DNA from: Micromonospora haikouensis
GTDB lineage: Bacteria; Actinomycetota; Actinomycetes; Mycobacteriales; Micromonosporaceae
DNA: 64,000 nt
Assembly: GCF_900091595.1 (NCBI RefSeq)
Contig: NZ_FMCW01000033.1
Span: 1 to 64,000 of the forward strand
Direction of reading: 5' to 3'
Shown here in pieces: positions 32,333-39,848 of the stretch (its first letter is position 1; each line of letters starts with the position of its first letter). The notes under the pieces were generated by a model, which had not been told where the DNA came from, ran no database searches, and saw only the letters and a list, made by a program, of their open reading frames with translations. A program made the position numbers and the translations under genes.

Positions 32333-32635
32333 ATGCCCGCACCGATGCCCGAACCGCTCGGCACACCCGACGAGTTCCACCGGATGCTGGTCGAGCTGGT
32401 GCACGAGTTCGCGCCCCGCCGGTTCGCGATCTGCGAGGAGCACGGCGACCGGGTCGACGGCGAGGTCGTCGCCTGGGGCATGGCGTTCGCCGAGGGTGCC
32501 CTGCTGCGCTGCGACGACCAGACGTCGACCGGGCACTTCACCAGCGCCGAGAGCGCGCTGCGGCTCTTCGCCCGCACCGGCCGCCGGCTGCGGCTGATCT
32601 GGATCGACGCCCTGCCGAGCGCCACGAGCCCCTGA
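32333..32635 (+). CDS. Small protein divergent from the XRE/DUF397 pair
   Basis: 100 residues from an ATG with GGAGG five bases upstream. Sequence: a helix (TPDEFHRMLVELVHEFAPRR), then FAICEEHGDRVDGEVVAWGM, and an aromatic-basic C-terminus (LRLFARTGRRLRLIWID). Soluble, not membrane. I recognise no family with certainty; similar short proteins are often found next to XRE/DUF397 modules. Position and the shared palindrome suggest control by the XRE regulator. Confidence 0.7.
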   Translation: MPAPMPEPLGTPDEFHRMLVELVHEFAPRRFAICEEHGDRVDGEVVAWGMAFAEGALLRCDDQTSTGHFTSAESALRLFARTGRRLRLIWIDALPSATSP

Positions 32636-32654
32636 GCTGCGATGAGCCGAAGGG

Positions 32655-32900
32655 TCAACCGGCGCGGCGTACGTCGTAGCCAGGCCCCTCGTCGTGGGCG
32701 GCGACGAACTCCTGGCCGCGCATCCGGCACCACGCCGGGATGTCCACGGCTGCCGCCGGGTCGTCGGCGAGCACCCGCAGCACCGCGCCGACCGGCAGCT
32801 CCGGCAGCCGCCGGGCCAACTTGATCACCGGCAGCGGGCAGCGCTGCCCCCGGCAGTCCAGCACCTCGACCGGCGCGGCCTCCCCGACCGGCCCGCTCAC
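32655..32900 (-). CDS. tusA: TusA-family sulfurtransferase
   Basis: 81 residues, sulfur-carrier family. Signature EVLDCRGQRCPLPVIKLARRL with Cys16 (persulfide carrier) and Cys21, then VLRVLADDPAAAVDIPAWCR. The GTG start overlaps the stop of the cysteine desulfurase gene by 4 bp (GTGA), so it is translationally coupled and almost certainly accepts sulfur from that enzyme. Confidence 0.92.
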   Translation of the reverse strand: MSGPVGEAAPVEVLDCRGQRCPLPVIKLARRLPELPVGAVLRVLADDPAAAVDIPAWCRMRGQEFVAAHDEGPGYDVRRAG

Positions 32901-34048
32901 AGCCCCACCACCCCCGCCTCGGCGCGCAGCGCCGCGACGATCCCGGGCAGCTCGGCGAGGAACCGCTCCACGTCGGCGACCGTCGTCTCCCGGTGCAGCG
33001 AGACCCGCACGTTGCCGTGCGACAGCACCCCCATCGCCTCCAGCACGTGCGACGGGCGCAACGTCGACGACGTGCACGACGAGCCGGAGGAGACCGCGAA
33101 GCCGTGCCGGTCCAGCGCGTGCAGCAGCGCCTCCCCGTCGACGTACAGGCAGGAGAACGTGACCATGTGCGGCAGCCGGTCCACCGGGTCGCCGACCACC
33201 TCGACGTCGGGCACCTCCGCCGCCACCCGGGCCCGGATCCGGTCCACCAGCGGCGCCAGCCGGGCCGCCTCGGCCGCCGCGTCGGCCGCCGCCGCGCGCA
33301 GGCTCGCCGCCGCCGCCACGACCGCCGGCAGGTTCACCACCCCGGGGGTACGCCCCGACTCCCGCTCGTCCGCCGGCCACGGCGACTCCCAGCGGGTGCC
33401 CTTGCGCACCACCAGCAGCCCGACGCCGGGCGGCCCGCCCCACTTGTGCGCGCTGGCGGTCAGCACCGACCAGCCCGCCGGCACCGGCACCCGGCCCACG
33501 AGCTGCGCCGCGTCGACGTACAGCGGCACCCCGGCGGCGGCGCACGCGGCGGCGGCCGGAGCGACCGGCTGCACCGTGCCCACCTCGTGGCTGGCCCCGA
33601 TCAGCGCGGCGAGGGCCACCCCCGGCGCGCGGACCGCGTCGGCGAACGCGTCGAGGTCGAGCCGGCCGAGCCGGTCCACCGGCACCGACACGGCGCTGCC
33701 GCCGCCGGCCACGTGCCGCTGCGCGGCGTGCAGCACGGCCGAGTGCTCGATCGCGGAGTGCACCAGCGTCGCGCCCACCCGCCGCCGCCCGGCCAGGCCA
33801 CCGAGCACCGCCGAGTGCGCCGCCGCCGTACCGCTGGGGGTGAAGGACAGCTCGTCGGCGCGGACGCCGAGCGTCGCCGCGGCGGCCTCCCGGGCGGCGT
33901 CGAGGAGCTGGCGGGCCCGGCGGGCCTGGCCGTAGAGCCGGGCCGGGTCGGCCCAGCCGTCGTCGAGGGCGGCCAGCAGCGCCTGCCGGGCGACCGGGTG
34001 CGGCGGGGCGGCGGTGGCCGCGTCCAGGTAGACCGGGGATGCGCTCAC
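32897..34048 (-). CDS. Cysteine desulfurase (NifS/IscS-like)
   Basis: 383 residues, PLP-dependent aminotransferase class V fold. Removes sulfur from cysteine to form a persulfide. Key residues: FTPSGTAAAHSAVL, VHSAIEHSAVL, substrate/PLP Asp in PLYVDAAQLVG, PLP-binding Lys202 (ASAHKWGGPPGVG), and persulfide Cys325 in the flexible loop SSGSSCTSSTLRPSH. GTG start at 34048. Operon with tusA. The partner route may be tRNA thiolation, molybdenum cofactor or Fe-S assembly; the sequence does not tell which. Confidence 0.93.
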   Translation of the reverse strand: MSASPVYLDAATAAPPHPVARQALLAALDDGWADPARLYGQARRARQLLDAAREAAAATLGVRADELSFTPSGTAAAHSAVLGGLAGRRRVGATLVHSAIEHSAVLHAAQRHVAGGGSAVSVPVDRLGRLDLDAFADAVRAPGVALAALIGASHEVGTVQPVAPAAAACAAAGVPLYVDAAQLVGRVPVPAGWSVLTASAHKWGGPPGVGLLVVRKGTRWESPWPADERESGRTPGVVNLPAVVAAAASLRAAAADAAAEAARLAPLVDRIRARVAAEVPDVEVVGDPVDRLPHMVTFSCLYVDGEALLHALDRHGFAVSSGSSCTSSTLRPSHVLEAMGVLSHGNVRVSLHRETTVADVERFLAELPGIVAALRAEAGVVGL

Positions 34049-34217
34049 GGCCCGACGCTATCGCGCCGGCACGCCGACGATCCCCCCGAAGGGGGCGTAC
34101 GGCCACCCCAACACGGCTCTGCCCGTCATGGTCGAGTAATCTGCGACCGTCGGTGACGCCTTTGCCGCTGGTACGGGGACAACCAACCGCCACGGCGCGC
34201 TAGGGAGGCAGGACCAG

Positions 34218-35189
34218 GTGGTCGCAAGGAGTTCGGAGGTACGGCCCCCGGCCGTACGGCACAGCGCTTCTCCGGGAGCCGGTGGACGCCGGCGGCGTGG
34301 TGCTGGTCGGCTCGCCGGGCTCGGCCTCGGCGGCGCGGCGCTGCTGGTCTCGCTCACGGGCTGCGACGTCGGCAAGGCGTTCGGCGGCTTCGGCTGGCCG
34401 CAGGGCGGGATCACGCCCGAGTCGCACCGCATGTACGACCTGTGGATCGCGTCCTGCATCGCGGCGCTCGCGGTCGGCGTGTTCGTCTGGGGCCTGATCT
34501 TCTGGTGCGTCGTGCGCTACCGCAAGCGGGGCAACGAGCTGCCGGTGCAGACCCGTTACAACCTGCCGATGGAGTTCCTCTACACGATCGCCCCGATCCT
34601 GATCGTGTCGGTGCTCTTCTACTACACGGCGGTCGTGCAGACCGACGTGGTGCGCACGACGAAGAACCCGGACGTCACGGTCGAGGTCGTCGCCTTCAAG
34701 TGGAACTGGCAGTTCAACTACCGCGACGGCCAGGGCGAGGACGCCAACACGGTGGCGTCGACGCTCGGCACCAGCGAGGTCATCCCGATCCTGGTCCTGC
34801 CGACCGGCCGGTCCATCCGGTTCGAGGAGACCAGCAAGGACGTCGTGCACTCCTTCTGGGTGCCGGAGATGCTGTTCAAGCGGGACGTCATGCCGGGCAA
34901 CATCCGCAACGTCTTCGAGGTCTCCAGCCTCGACGCCGAGGGCGCCTACGTGGGCCGCTGCGCCGAGCTGTGCGGCAGCTACCACGCCTTCATGAACTTC
35001 GAGCTGCGCGTGGTCTCCCCGCAGCAGTACGACCAGTTCCTGGCCGCCAAGCGCGACGGCAAGTCGACGCAGGAGGCGCTCACCGCCATCGGCGAGGACC
35101 CGTACGCCACCACGACCAAGCCGTTCGACACGCGGCGCAACACGGCCAACTTCAACCCCGACGACGTCACGGCCGGCGCGGGAAGCTGA
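34218..35189 (+). CDS. ctaC: Cytochrome c oxidase subunit II
   Basis: 323 residues. Electron entry subunit of the aa3 oxidase. Lipoprotein-like signal (residues 30-49, lipobox SLTGC with Cys49), two membrane helices (~75-100 and ~115-140), then the periplasm-facing cupredoxin domain with the CuA ligands His211 (DVVHSFWVPE), Cys248, Glu250, Cys252, His256 and Met259 (GRCAELCGSYHAFM). All ligands are present. GTG start with AGGGAGG nine bases upstream. ctaF follows after 10 bp; the ctaD gene often found between the two is not here. Confidence 0.95.
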   Translation: MVARSSEVRPPAVRHSASPGAGGRRRRGAGRLAGLGLGGAALLVSLTGCDVGKAFGGFGWPQGGITPESHRMYDLWIASCIAALAVGVFVWGLIFWCVVRYRKRGNELPVQTRYNLPMEFLYTIAPILIVSVLFYYTAVVQTDVVRTTKNPDVTVEVVAFKWNWQFNYRDGQGEDANTVASTLGTSEVIPILVLPTGRSIRFEETSKDVVHSFWVPEMLFKRDVMPGNIRNVFEVSSLDAEGAYVGRCAELCGSYHAFMNFELRVVSPQQYDQFLAAKRDGKSTQEALTAIGEDPYATTTKPFDTRRNTANFNPDDVTAGAGS

Positions 35190-35199
35190 GGGAGCGGGC

Positions 35200-35628
35200 A
35201 TGAAGACCGAGTGGCGTATCTTCCTGATCATCGCCGGGTTCCTCTTCGGCGCGACGATCCTCTACGGCGCCTGGACGTACGGCGACTCCGGCGGCCACGT
35301 CGAGTGGGTCGGCACCGTGGCGCTGCTGCTGTCGTTCCTGCTCTGCTCGATGTGCGGCGGCTTCTTCTGGTTCGTCTCCCGCCGCATCGACCTGCGGCCG
35401 GAGGACCGGCCGGACGGCGAGATCGCCGACGGCGCGGGCGAGATCGGCTTCTTCAGCCCGGGCAGCTACTGGCCGTTCGGGCTGGCGCTGGCCGCCGCGA
35501 TCGCCGGGCTGGGCCTGGTCTTCTGGCAGTTCTGGCTGCTGGGCCTGGGCCTGGTGACGGTCGTCTTCGCCGCCTGCGGCCTGCTCTTCGAGTACTACAG
35601 CGGCACCCGGCGTACCGCCGAGCACTGA
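35200..35628 (+). CDS. ctaF: Cytochrome c oxidase subunit IV (actinobacterial type)
   Basis: 142 residues with four membrane helices, the small structural subunit found only in actinobacterial aa3 oxidases. N-terminal MKTEWRIFLIIAGFLFGATI, second helix SFLLCSMCGGFFWF, the conserved loop GFFSPGSYWPFGLALAAAI, and ending FEYYSGTRRTAEH all fit. Coupled with ctaC in one transcript and followed by a strong terminator. Confidence 0.93.
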   Translation: MKTEWRIFLIIAGFLFGATILYGAWTYGDSGGHVEWVGTVALLLSFLLCSMCGGFFWFVSRRIDLRPEDRPDGEIADGAGEIGFFSPGSYWPFGLALAAAIAGLGLVFWQFWLLGLGLVTVVFAACGLLFEYYSGTRRTAEH

Positions 35629-35649
35629 GCCACCCGCCGGCTTACGGAA

Positions 35650-35685
35650 GAAGCCCGCGTCCCCCGGTGAGGGGGCGCGGGCTTC
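35650..35685 (+). terminator. ctaCF terminator
   Basis: Stem gaagcccgcg/cgcgggcttc continued by ccccc/ggggg with one bulged T, loop ggtga, 22 bp after the ctaF stop. Confidence 0.9.
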
Positions 35686-35793
35686 TCCGCGTCGGGGACC
35701 GACGGGGCGAGAGACCGCCGCGCCGGCGCGGCCGAGCTGGGCTTGGCCCGGGGCCGGGCTTGGCCTGCGCTGGGCCGGGCCGATGATCGACTT

Positions 35794-35850
35794 CATGTCG
35801 GCGACATGGCGGTATCAGTGGGGCCCGGATACCGCTATGTCGCCGACATG
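35794..35850. repeat. 23-bp inverted repeat, family A copy 1
   Basis: Arms 35794-35816 and 35828-35850 match at 22 of 23 positions, 11-base loop. Each arm itself begins with a palindrome (ATGTCGGCGACAT and ATGTCGCCGACAT). A second copy of the family is at 52516-52572. Confidence 0.9.
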
Positions 35851-35893
35851 CAGGCGGGTCGCTCCTCGGCCGGCCCGGCCCCCGGCCGGTCCC

Positions 35894-35927
35894 GCCCAGC
35901 CGGGCATGTCGCCCAGCCGGGCATGTC
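35894..35927. repeat. 17-bp perfect tandem duplication
   Basis: gcccagccgggcatgtc twice in direct succession, close to the inverted repeat and sharing its catgtc core. Confidence 0.9.
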
Positions 35928-35939
35928 GACCAGACCGGC

Positions 35940-36158
35940 TCAGGCCGCGCGGCGGCGGGAGGCGCGGCGGCGGGAGGCGTGGGCGGCGCCGGTGGCGAGC
36001 CGGGTCGCCGGGAACGTGAACGTGGCGATCAGCAACGCCGCGCCGCAGCCGGTGCAGGCCAGCTCGGGGCAGTCGGGGCCGTGGCCGTCGGCGCACGGCG
36101 GGGCCTCGAACGGCCGCACGCTCTCGCAGGTGTCGCAGTAGAGCTCGCGGTCCGACAC
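35940..36158 (-). CDS. Small zinc-ribbon-like protein
   Basis: 72 residues from a GTG with AGGAGAGGAG upstream (a longer frame to 36212 lacks a site). Two Cys pairs, ELYCDTCESVRPF and ELACTGCGAAL, make a zinc ribbon likely, with a further CADGHGPDCPE loop. The C-terminus is very basic (ASRRRASRRRAA) and may bind nucleic acid. Function unknown; common small actinobacterial type. Confidence 0.7.
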   Translation of the reverse strand: MSDRELYCDTCESVRPFEAPPCADGHGPDCPELACTGCGAALLIATFTFPATRLATGAAHASRRRASRRRAA

Positions 36159-36361
36159 GGGCGTCTCCTCTCCTGGCCGGGGCATGAGAATCACTCGGCT
36201 GTAGTTTCCCACGGGAGCCCGACAATTCCCGCCAGGGGTGGACCGGACGGCGTTCGCGCCGGCGAGCGTCGAGTTCGCTTTGGCGAGCGGGTTCGTGCCA
36301 GTGGGCGGCAGGTTCGCGCCGGCGGGCGGCGAGTCCGCGTCGGCGGATCGGGCGAAGCGTC

Positions 36362-36428
36362 GGTGGAGCGGGCGGAGGCGTTGGCTCAGGTGGAGCGGGC
36401 GGAGGCGTCGGCTCAGGCGGAGCGGGCC
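36362..36428. repeat. 27-bp tandem repeat at the trpD 3' end
   Basis: Two full units (36362-36388 and 36389-36415) plus a 13-base partial one. The trpD stop codon (36413-36415) forms the last three bases of unit two, so the units look like duplications of the end of trpD. Confidence 0.85.
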
Positions 36429-37459
36429 ACCTCGACCCAGCGGTCGAGCACGGCCGCGGCGGCGCCGGAGTCGATCGCCTCGGCGGCGCGGGCCATCCCG
36501 GCGCGCAGCGCCTCGGTCAGGTCGCCGTCCAGCGGACCCTGGGTGGCCAGCGCGGCGGCGGCGTTGACCAGCACCGCGTCGCGGACCGGGCCTGCCTCGC
36601 CGGCCAGCAGCCGACGGGCCACCCCGGCGTTGTACGCCGCGTCACCGCCCCGCAGGTCGGCGAGGGTCACCCGGGGCACCCCGAGGTCCGTCGCGTCGAG
36701 CAGTGCCTCCCTGACGGTGCCGTCCTGGGCCGCCCAGACCCGGGTGGGCGCGGCGGTGGTGAACTCGTCGAGGCCGTCCTCGCCGCGCAGCACCAGCACC
36801 GAGTCGCCCCGGGCGGCGAAGACGGCGGCCATCACCGGGGCCATCCGCGGGTCGAAGCAGCCGACCGCGCCGGCCCGGGGCCGGGCCGGGTTGGTCAGCG
36901 GGCCGAGGAAGTTGAAGAACGTCGGGACGCCCAGCTCGCGCCGGACGGGGCCGGCGTGCCGCATGCCCGGGTGGAACCGGCCGGCGAAGCAGAAGCCGAT
37001 GCCGGCCTCGGTCACGCAGCGGGCCACGCCCTCCGGGGTCAGGTCCAGCGGCACGCCCAGGAACTCCAGCAGGTCGGCGGTGCCGCAGGACGACGAGGCG
37101 GCGCGGTTGCCGTGCTTGACCACGCGCACGCCCGCGCCGGCCACCACGAGGGCGGCCATGGTGGAGATGTTCACGGTGTGGGCGAGGTCACCGCCGGTGC
37201 CGACCACGTCGAGCGCGGACGACCGCAGCTCCTCCGGCAGCTCGACCGGGACCGCCTCGCCGAGCATCGCCTCGACCAGCCCGGCGACCTCGGCCGGGGT
37301 CTCGCCCTTGGCCCGCAGCGCGACGGCGAAGCCGGCGATCTGGGCCGGTGCCGCCGAGCCGGACATGATCTCGCCCATCGCCCACGCGGTGTCGGCGGTG
37401 GAGAGCTCCTCCCCGCGCAGCAGCGCGCCGAGCAGGTGCGGCCAGTTCCGTTCACCCAT
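36413..37459 (-). CDS. trpD: Anthranilate phosphoribosyltransferase
   Basis: 348 residues. Second step of tryptophan synthesis: joins anthranilate and PRPP. Signatures: DVVGTGGDLAHTVNISTMAA (PRPP loop GTGGD), VVKHGNRAASSSCGTADLLE (anthranilate/phosphate site), FHPGMRHAGPVRRELGVPTF and FNFLGPLTNPARP. ATG at 37457-37459 with GGGAGG upstream. Isolated from other trp genes, as in Streptomyces, where it lies in the same respiratory neighbourhood. Confidence 0.95.
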   Translation of the reverse strand: MGERNWPHLLGALLRGEELSTADTAWAMGEIMSGSAAPAQIAGFAVALRAKGETPAEVAGLVEAMLGEAVPVELPEELRSSALDVVGTGGDLAHTVNISTMAALVVAGAGVRVVKHGNRAASSSCGTADLLEFLGVPLDLTPEGVARCVTEAGIGFCFAGRFHPGMRHAGPVRRELGVPTFFNFLGPLTNPARPRAGAVGCFDPRMAPVMAAVFAARGDSVLVLRGEDGLDEFTTAAPTRVWAAQDGTVREALLDATDLGVPRVTLADLRGGDAAYNAGVARRLLAGEAGPVRDAVLVNAAAALATQGPLDGDLTEALRAGMARAAEAIDSGAAAAVLDRWVEVARSA

Positions 37460-37599
37460 GGCGGGCCTCCCGAGCGGGCGTGGGGATGCGGGGGACGGGT
37501 GCCGAGCGGCGCGGGCCGGCACGACGGACCGGGCGACGCCGGTGGCACGCGGGCCGGAGTCGGCTCAGGCCGGGTGGTGGCCCGGGCCGGGAGGTGGGC

Positions 37600-37995
37600 T
37601 CAGGCGGGGGCGTGGCTGCGCAGCAGCTCGGCCACGGTGGCGCCGGTGGTCACCGGGTCGAGCGGGTGCACGAGGGTGGCGTCGACCTCGGCGTACGCGG
37701 CCAGCCAGCGGTCGGCGGCGCGGGCGATCACCAGGCAGGTCGGGGGGGCGTCGTCCCGGTCGTCCTTGATCTGCCGGGCGATGCCGAGGCCGCCGCCGGG
37801 GCTCGCCTCGCCGTCGAGCAGCATCAGGTCGATCTCGTACTCGTCGACCAGCCGCACGCACCCGGCGTAGTCGGACGCGTCGACGAACTCGACGCGCAGC
37901 CCGGGGGCCGGGCGGGTGCCGACGGCCAGCCGCATCCGGTCGCGGACCTGCGGGTCGTCGCTGTAGAGCAGGACGGTGCAAAGACGATCGCTCAT
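37600..37995 (-). CDS. Degenerate response-regulator receiver protein
   Basis: 131 residues, single receiver-like domain without an output domain. First strand and acidic pocket TVLLYSDDPQV, putative phospho-acceptor Asp in IDLMLLDGEASPGGG, and a helix-strand pattern to ATLVHPLDPVTTGATV. In ordinary receivers the last strand ends with a Lys (K-P); here it is HPLDP, so the conserved Lys is missing and phosphorylation switching is doubtful. ATG at 37993-37995, with GGGGAG upstream. No kinase adjoins it. A similar stand-alone protein is often seen beside the qcr-cta genes of actinomycetes. Confidence 0.75.
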   Translation of the reverse strand: MSDRLCTVLLYSDDPQVRDRMRLAVGTRPAPGLRVEFVDASDYAGCVRLVDEYEIDLMLLDGEASPGGGLGIARQIKDDRDDAPPTCLVIARAADRWLAAYAEVDATLVHPLDPVTTGATVAELLRSHAPA

Positions 37996-38029
37996 CGCTG
38001 GCTGACTCCCCACCTCGTAGCTGCCGAGC

Positions 38030-38035
38030 ATCGTA
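38030..38035 (-). promoter_or_regulatory. Candidate -10 of the receiver gene
   Basis: Minus-strand TACGAT, about 35 bases before the ATG. Confidence 0.35.
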
Positions 38036-38100
38036 CCCGCCGCCGCCGGCCGGTCGATGTCCCGCCCGGGCGGGCCGGCGGTCGTACCGGAATCCGCTGG

Positions 38101-39069
38101 TCAGGCCGGGGACTGCGCGGCCTGGTCGGCGCGCTCGCGGGCCTCCTGGCGGTCCAGCTCGCGGTCGAGCCGGCGGGCCTCCCGCTCCGACTGGCGCACC
38201 CACTGCACCACCAGGACCGCGAGCATCGTCACGCTGACGAACTCGCCGCCGGCCCACAGGATGCCCCCGGCGACCACCTGATCGGCGGCGGGGTCGGACC
38301 AGGTGAGGCCGAGCGACGGGTACCAGTCGCCGCCGAACAGCGTGGTGCTCTGCATGATCGTGAGCCCGAGCACGGTGTGGAACGGCACCGACAGCACCAT
38401 CAGCAGCGCCCGGGCCGGGTACGGCCAGCGCCCCGGCAGCGGGTCGAGCCCGAGCAGCGGCCAGAAGAACACGCAGCCGGTCATGATGAAGTGCGCGTGC
38501 ACCAGCTCGTGCGCCCAGGCGTGTTCGAGGGTGTAGCGGTAGAGGTCGCTGAAGTAGAGCGCGAACGGGTTCACCACGAAGATGGCGAACGCCACCAGCG
38601 GGAAGGTGTAGACCCGGGCGACGCGGCTGTGCACGATCGCCAGCAGCCGCTTGCGCGGCCGGACCGGCAGGGTGCGCAGCGCGAGGGTGACCGGCGCGCC
38701 GAGGGCCAGGAAGATGGGGGAGACCATCGACAGCACCATGTGCTGCACCATGTGCACCGACAGCAGCGCGGTGTCGTACGCGTGCAGGCCGCTGACGGTG
38801 ACCGCCGCGATGCCGCCGAGGCCGGGGCCGAGGAAGAAGACGGTACGCGCGACGGGCCAGCGGTCCCCGCGCAGCCGCAGCCGGTACACCCCGTATAGGT
38901 AGAGGCCGGCGGCGAGCACCAGCCCGAGGGCCAGCCAGCTGTCCAGCCGGGTCTCGGTGAACACGCGGGCCACGGTGAACGGCGGCGGCAGCGGGTCCCC
39001 GCCGGCCGCGAGCGCCCCGGGCGCGGCGACCGCCGAGGTGGCGGCGAAGATCGGATCGACGTGCTGCAC
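38101..39069 (-). CDS. ctaG: CtaG-type cytochrome c oxidase assembly factor
   Basis: 322 residues, seven predicted membrane helices, caa3_CtaG family (PF09678). Signature residues: HMVQHMVLSMVSPIFLALGAP with two His in a helix, HAWAHELVHAHFIMTGCVFFWPLLGLDP, and PFHTVLGLTIM. The family is involved in oxidase assembly/copper supply. Start: GTG at 39067-39069; no ribosome site, but TAGCCT seven bases upstream fits a leaderless mRNA. An upstream GTG at 39105 is an alternative. Divergent from ctaE, in keeping with the role. Confidence 0.88.
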   Translation of the reverse strand: MQHVDPIFAATSAVAAPGALAAGGDPLPPPFTVARVFTETRLDSWLALGLVLAAGLYLYGVYRLRLRGDRWPVARTVFFLGPGLGGIAAVTVSGLHAYDTALLSVHMVQHMVLSMVSPIFLALGAPVTLALRTLPVRPRKRLLAIVHSRVARVYTFPLVAFAIFVVNPFALYFSDLYRYTLEHAWAHELVHAHFIMTGCVFFWPLLGLDPLPGRWPYPARALLMVLSVPFHTVLGLTIMQSTTLFGGDWYPSLGLTWSDPAADQVVAGGILWAGGEFVSVTMLAVLVVQWVRQSEREARRLDRELDRQEARERADQAAQSPA

Positions 39070-39076
39070 GCGTTTC

Positions 39077-39082
39077 AGGCTA
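39077..39082 (-). promoter_or_regulatory. -10 element of a probable leaderless ctaG transcript
   Basis: Minus-strand TAGCCT exactly 7 bases before the GTG at 39069, without a ribosome site between. Confidence 0.45.
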
Positions 39083-39177
39083 GGCCAGGCGATTCGGACT
39101 GCCACGATCGGGCCACCGACGCCACGGGTTTGGCCCCCCGCTGATCGCCGGCCGTGGTCAGGGGCAATAATGACCGC

Positions 39178-39777
39178 GTGACTGCGGCCCCAGCCATTGA
39201 CAAGAGCCGGATCCACTCCCTGACGCGGCCCAACATGGTCAGCGTCGGGACGATCGTGTGGCTCTCCAGCGAACTCATGTTCTTCGCGGCGCTGTTCGCG
39301 ATGTACTTCTCCATCCGCGCGGCAGCGCCGGAGCAGTGGGCGAAGCACACCGAGCACCTCAACATCCCGTACGCGACCACCTTCACGGTGATCCTGGTGT
39401 TGTCCTCGGTGACCTGCCAGCTCGGGGTGTTCGCCGCCGAGAAGGGTGACGTCCACGCCCTGCGGCGCTGGTTCACGATCACCTTCGTGATGGGTCTGAT
39501 CTTCGTGCTCGGTCAGCTGAACGAGTACGTGACCCTGGTGCACGAGGGCGTGAAGATCAACGCGGACGGGTACGGGTCGATGTTCTATCTGACCACCGGC
39601 TTCCACGGCCTGCACGTGACCGGCGGTCTGGTCGCCTTCATCATCTTCATGGTCCGCACGACCATGGGCCGGTTCACCCCGGCGCAGGCCACGTCGGCGA
39701 TCGTCGTGTCGTACTACTGGCACTTCGTCGACGTCGTGTGGATCGGCCTCTACGCCATGATCTACTGGCTTCAGTGA
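39178..39777 (+). CDS. ctaE: Cytochrome c oxidase subunit III
   Basis: 199 residues, five membrane helices. The family core is clear: VGTIVWLSSELMFFAALFAM (with the Glu of helix 1), FYLTTGFHGLHVTGGL (conserved His pair), and C-terminal SYYWHFVDVVWIGLYAMIYW. GTG at 39178; an AATAAT-like -10 lies six bases upstream (39166-39171), so it may be leaderless. It heads the ctaE-qcrC-qcrA-qcrB operon that encodes the III-IV supercomplex of actinobacteria. Confidence 0.95.
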   Translation: MTAAPAIDKSRIHSLTRPNMVSVGTIVWLSSELMFFAALFAMYFSIRAAAPEQWAKHTEHLNIPYATTFTVILVLSSVTCQLGVFAAEKGDVHALRRWFTITFVMGLIFVLGQLNEYVTLVHEGVKINADGYGSMFYLTTGFHGLHVTGGLVAFIIFMVRTTMGRFTPAQATSAIVVSYYWHFVDVVWIGLYAMIYWLQ

Positions 39778-39848
39778 TCTTGGCGCGTCACGAACCGCGC
39801 CGCTGCCCCGTCCTCTGGACAAGGTCCCACCGGTTAAGGACACAGGTC

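Larger units (their letters stand above)
35629..35939. other. Intergenic region: terminator and repeats
   Basis: 311 bp between convergent genes. It contains the ctaF terminator, the long inverted repeat 35794-35850 and the 17-bp tandem repeat 35894-35927; no gene is supported. Confidence 0.75.

Noticed and set aside
34081..34096. Hairpin ccccc-gaa-ggggg upstream of the cysteine desulfurase
   Set aside because: Short and GC-only; it lies in front of genes on either side, so neither a terminator nor an operator role is supported.
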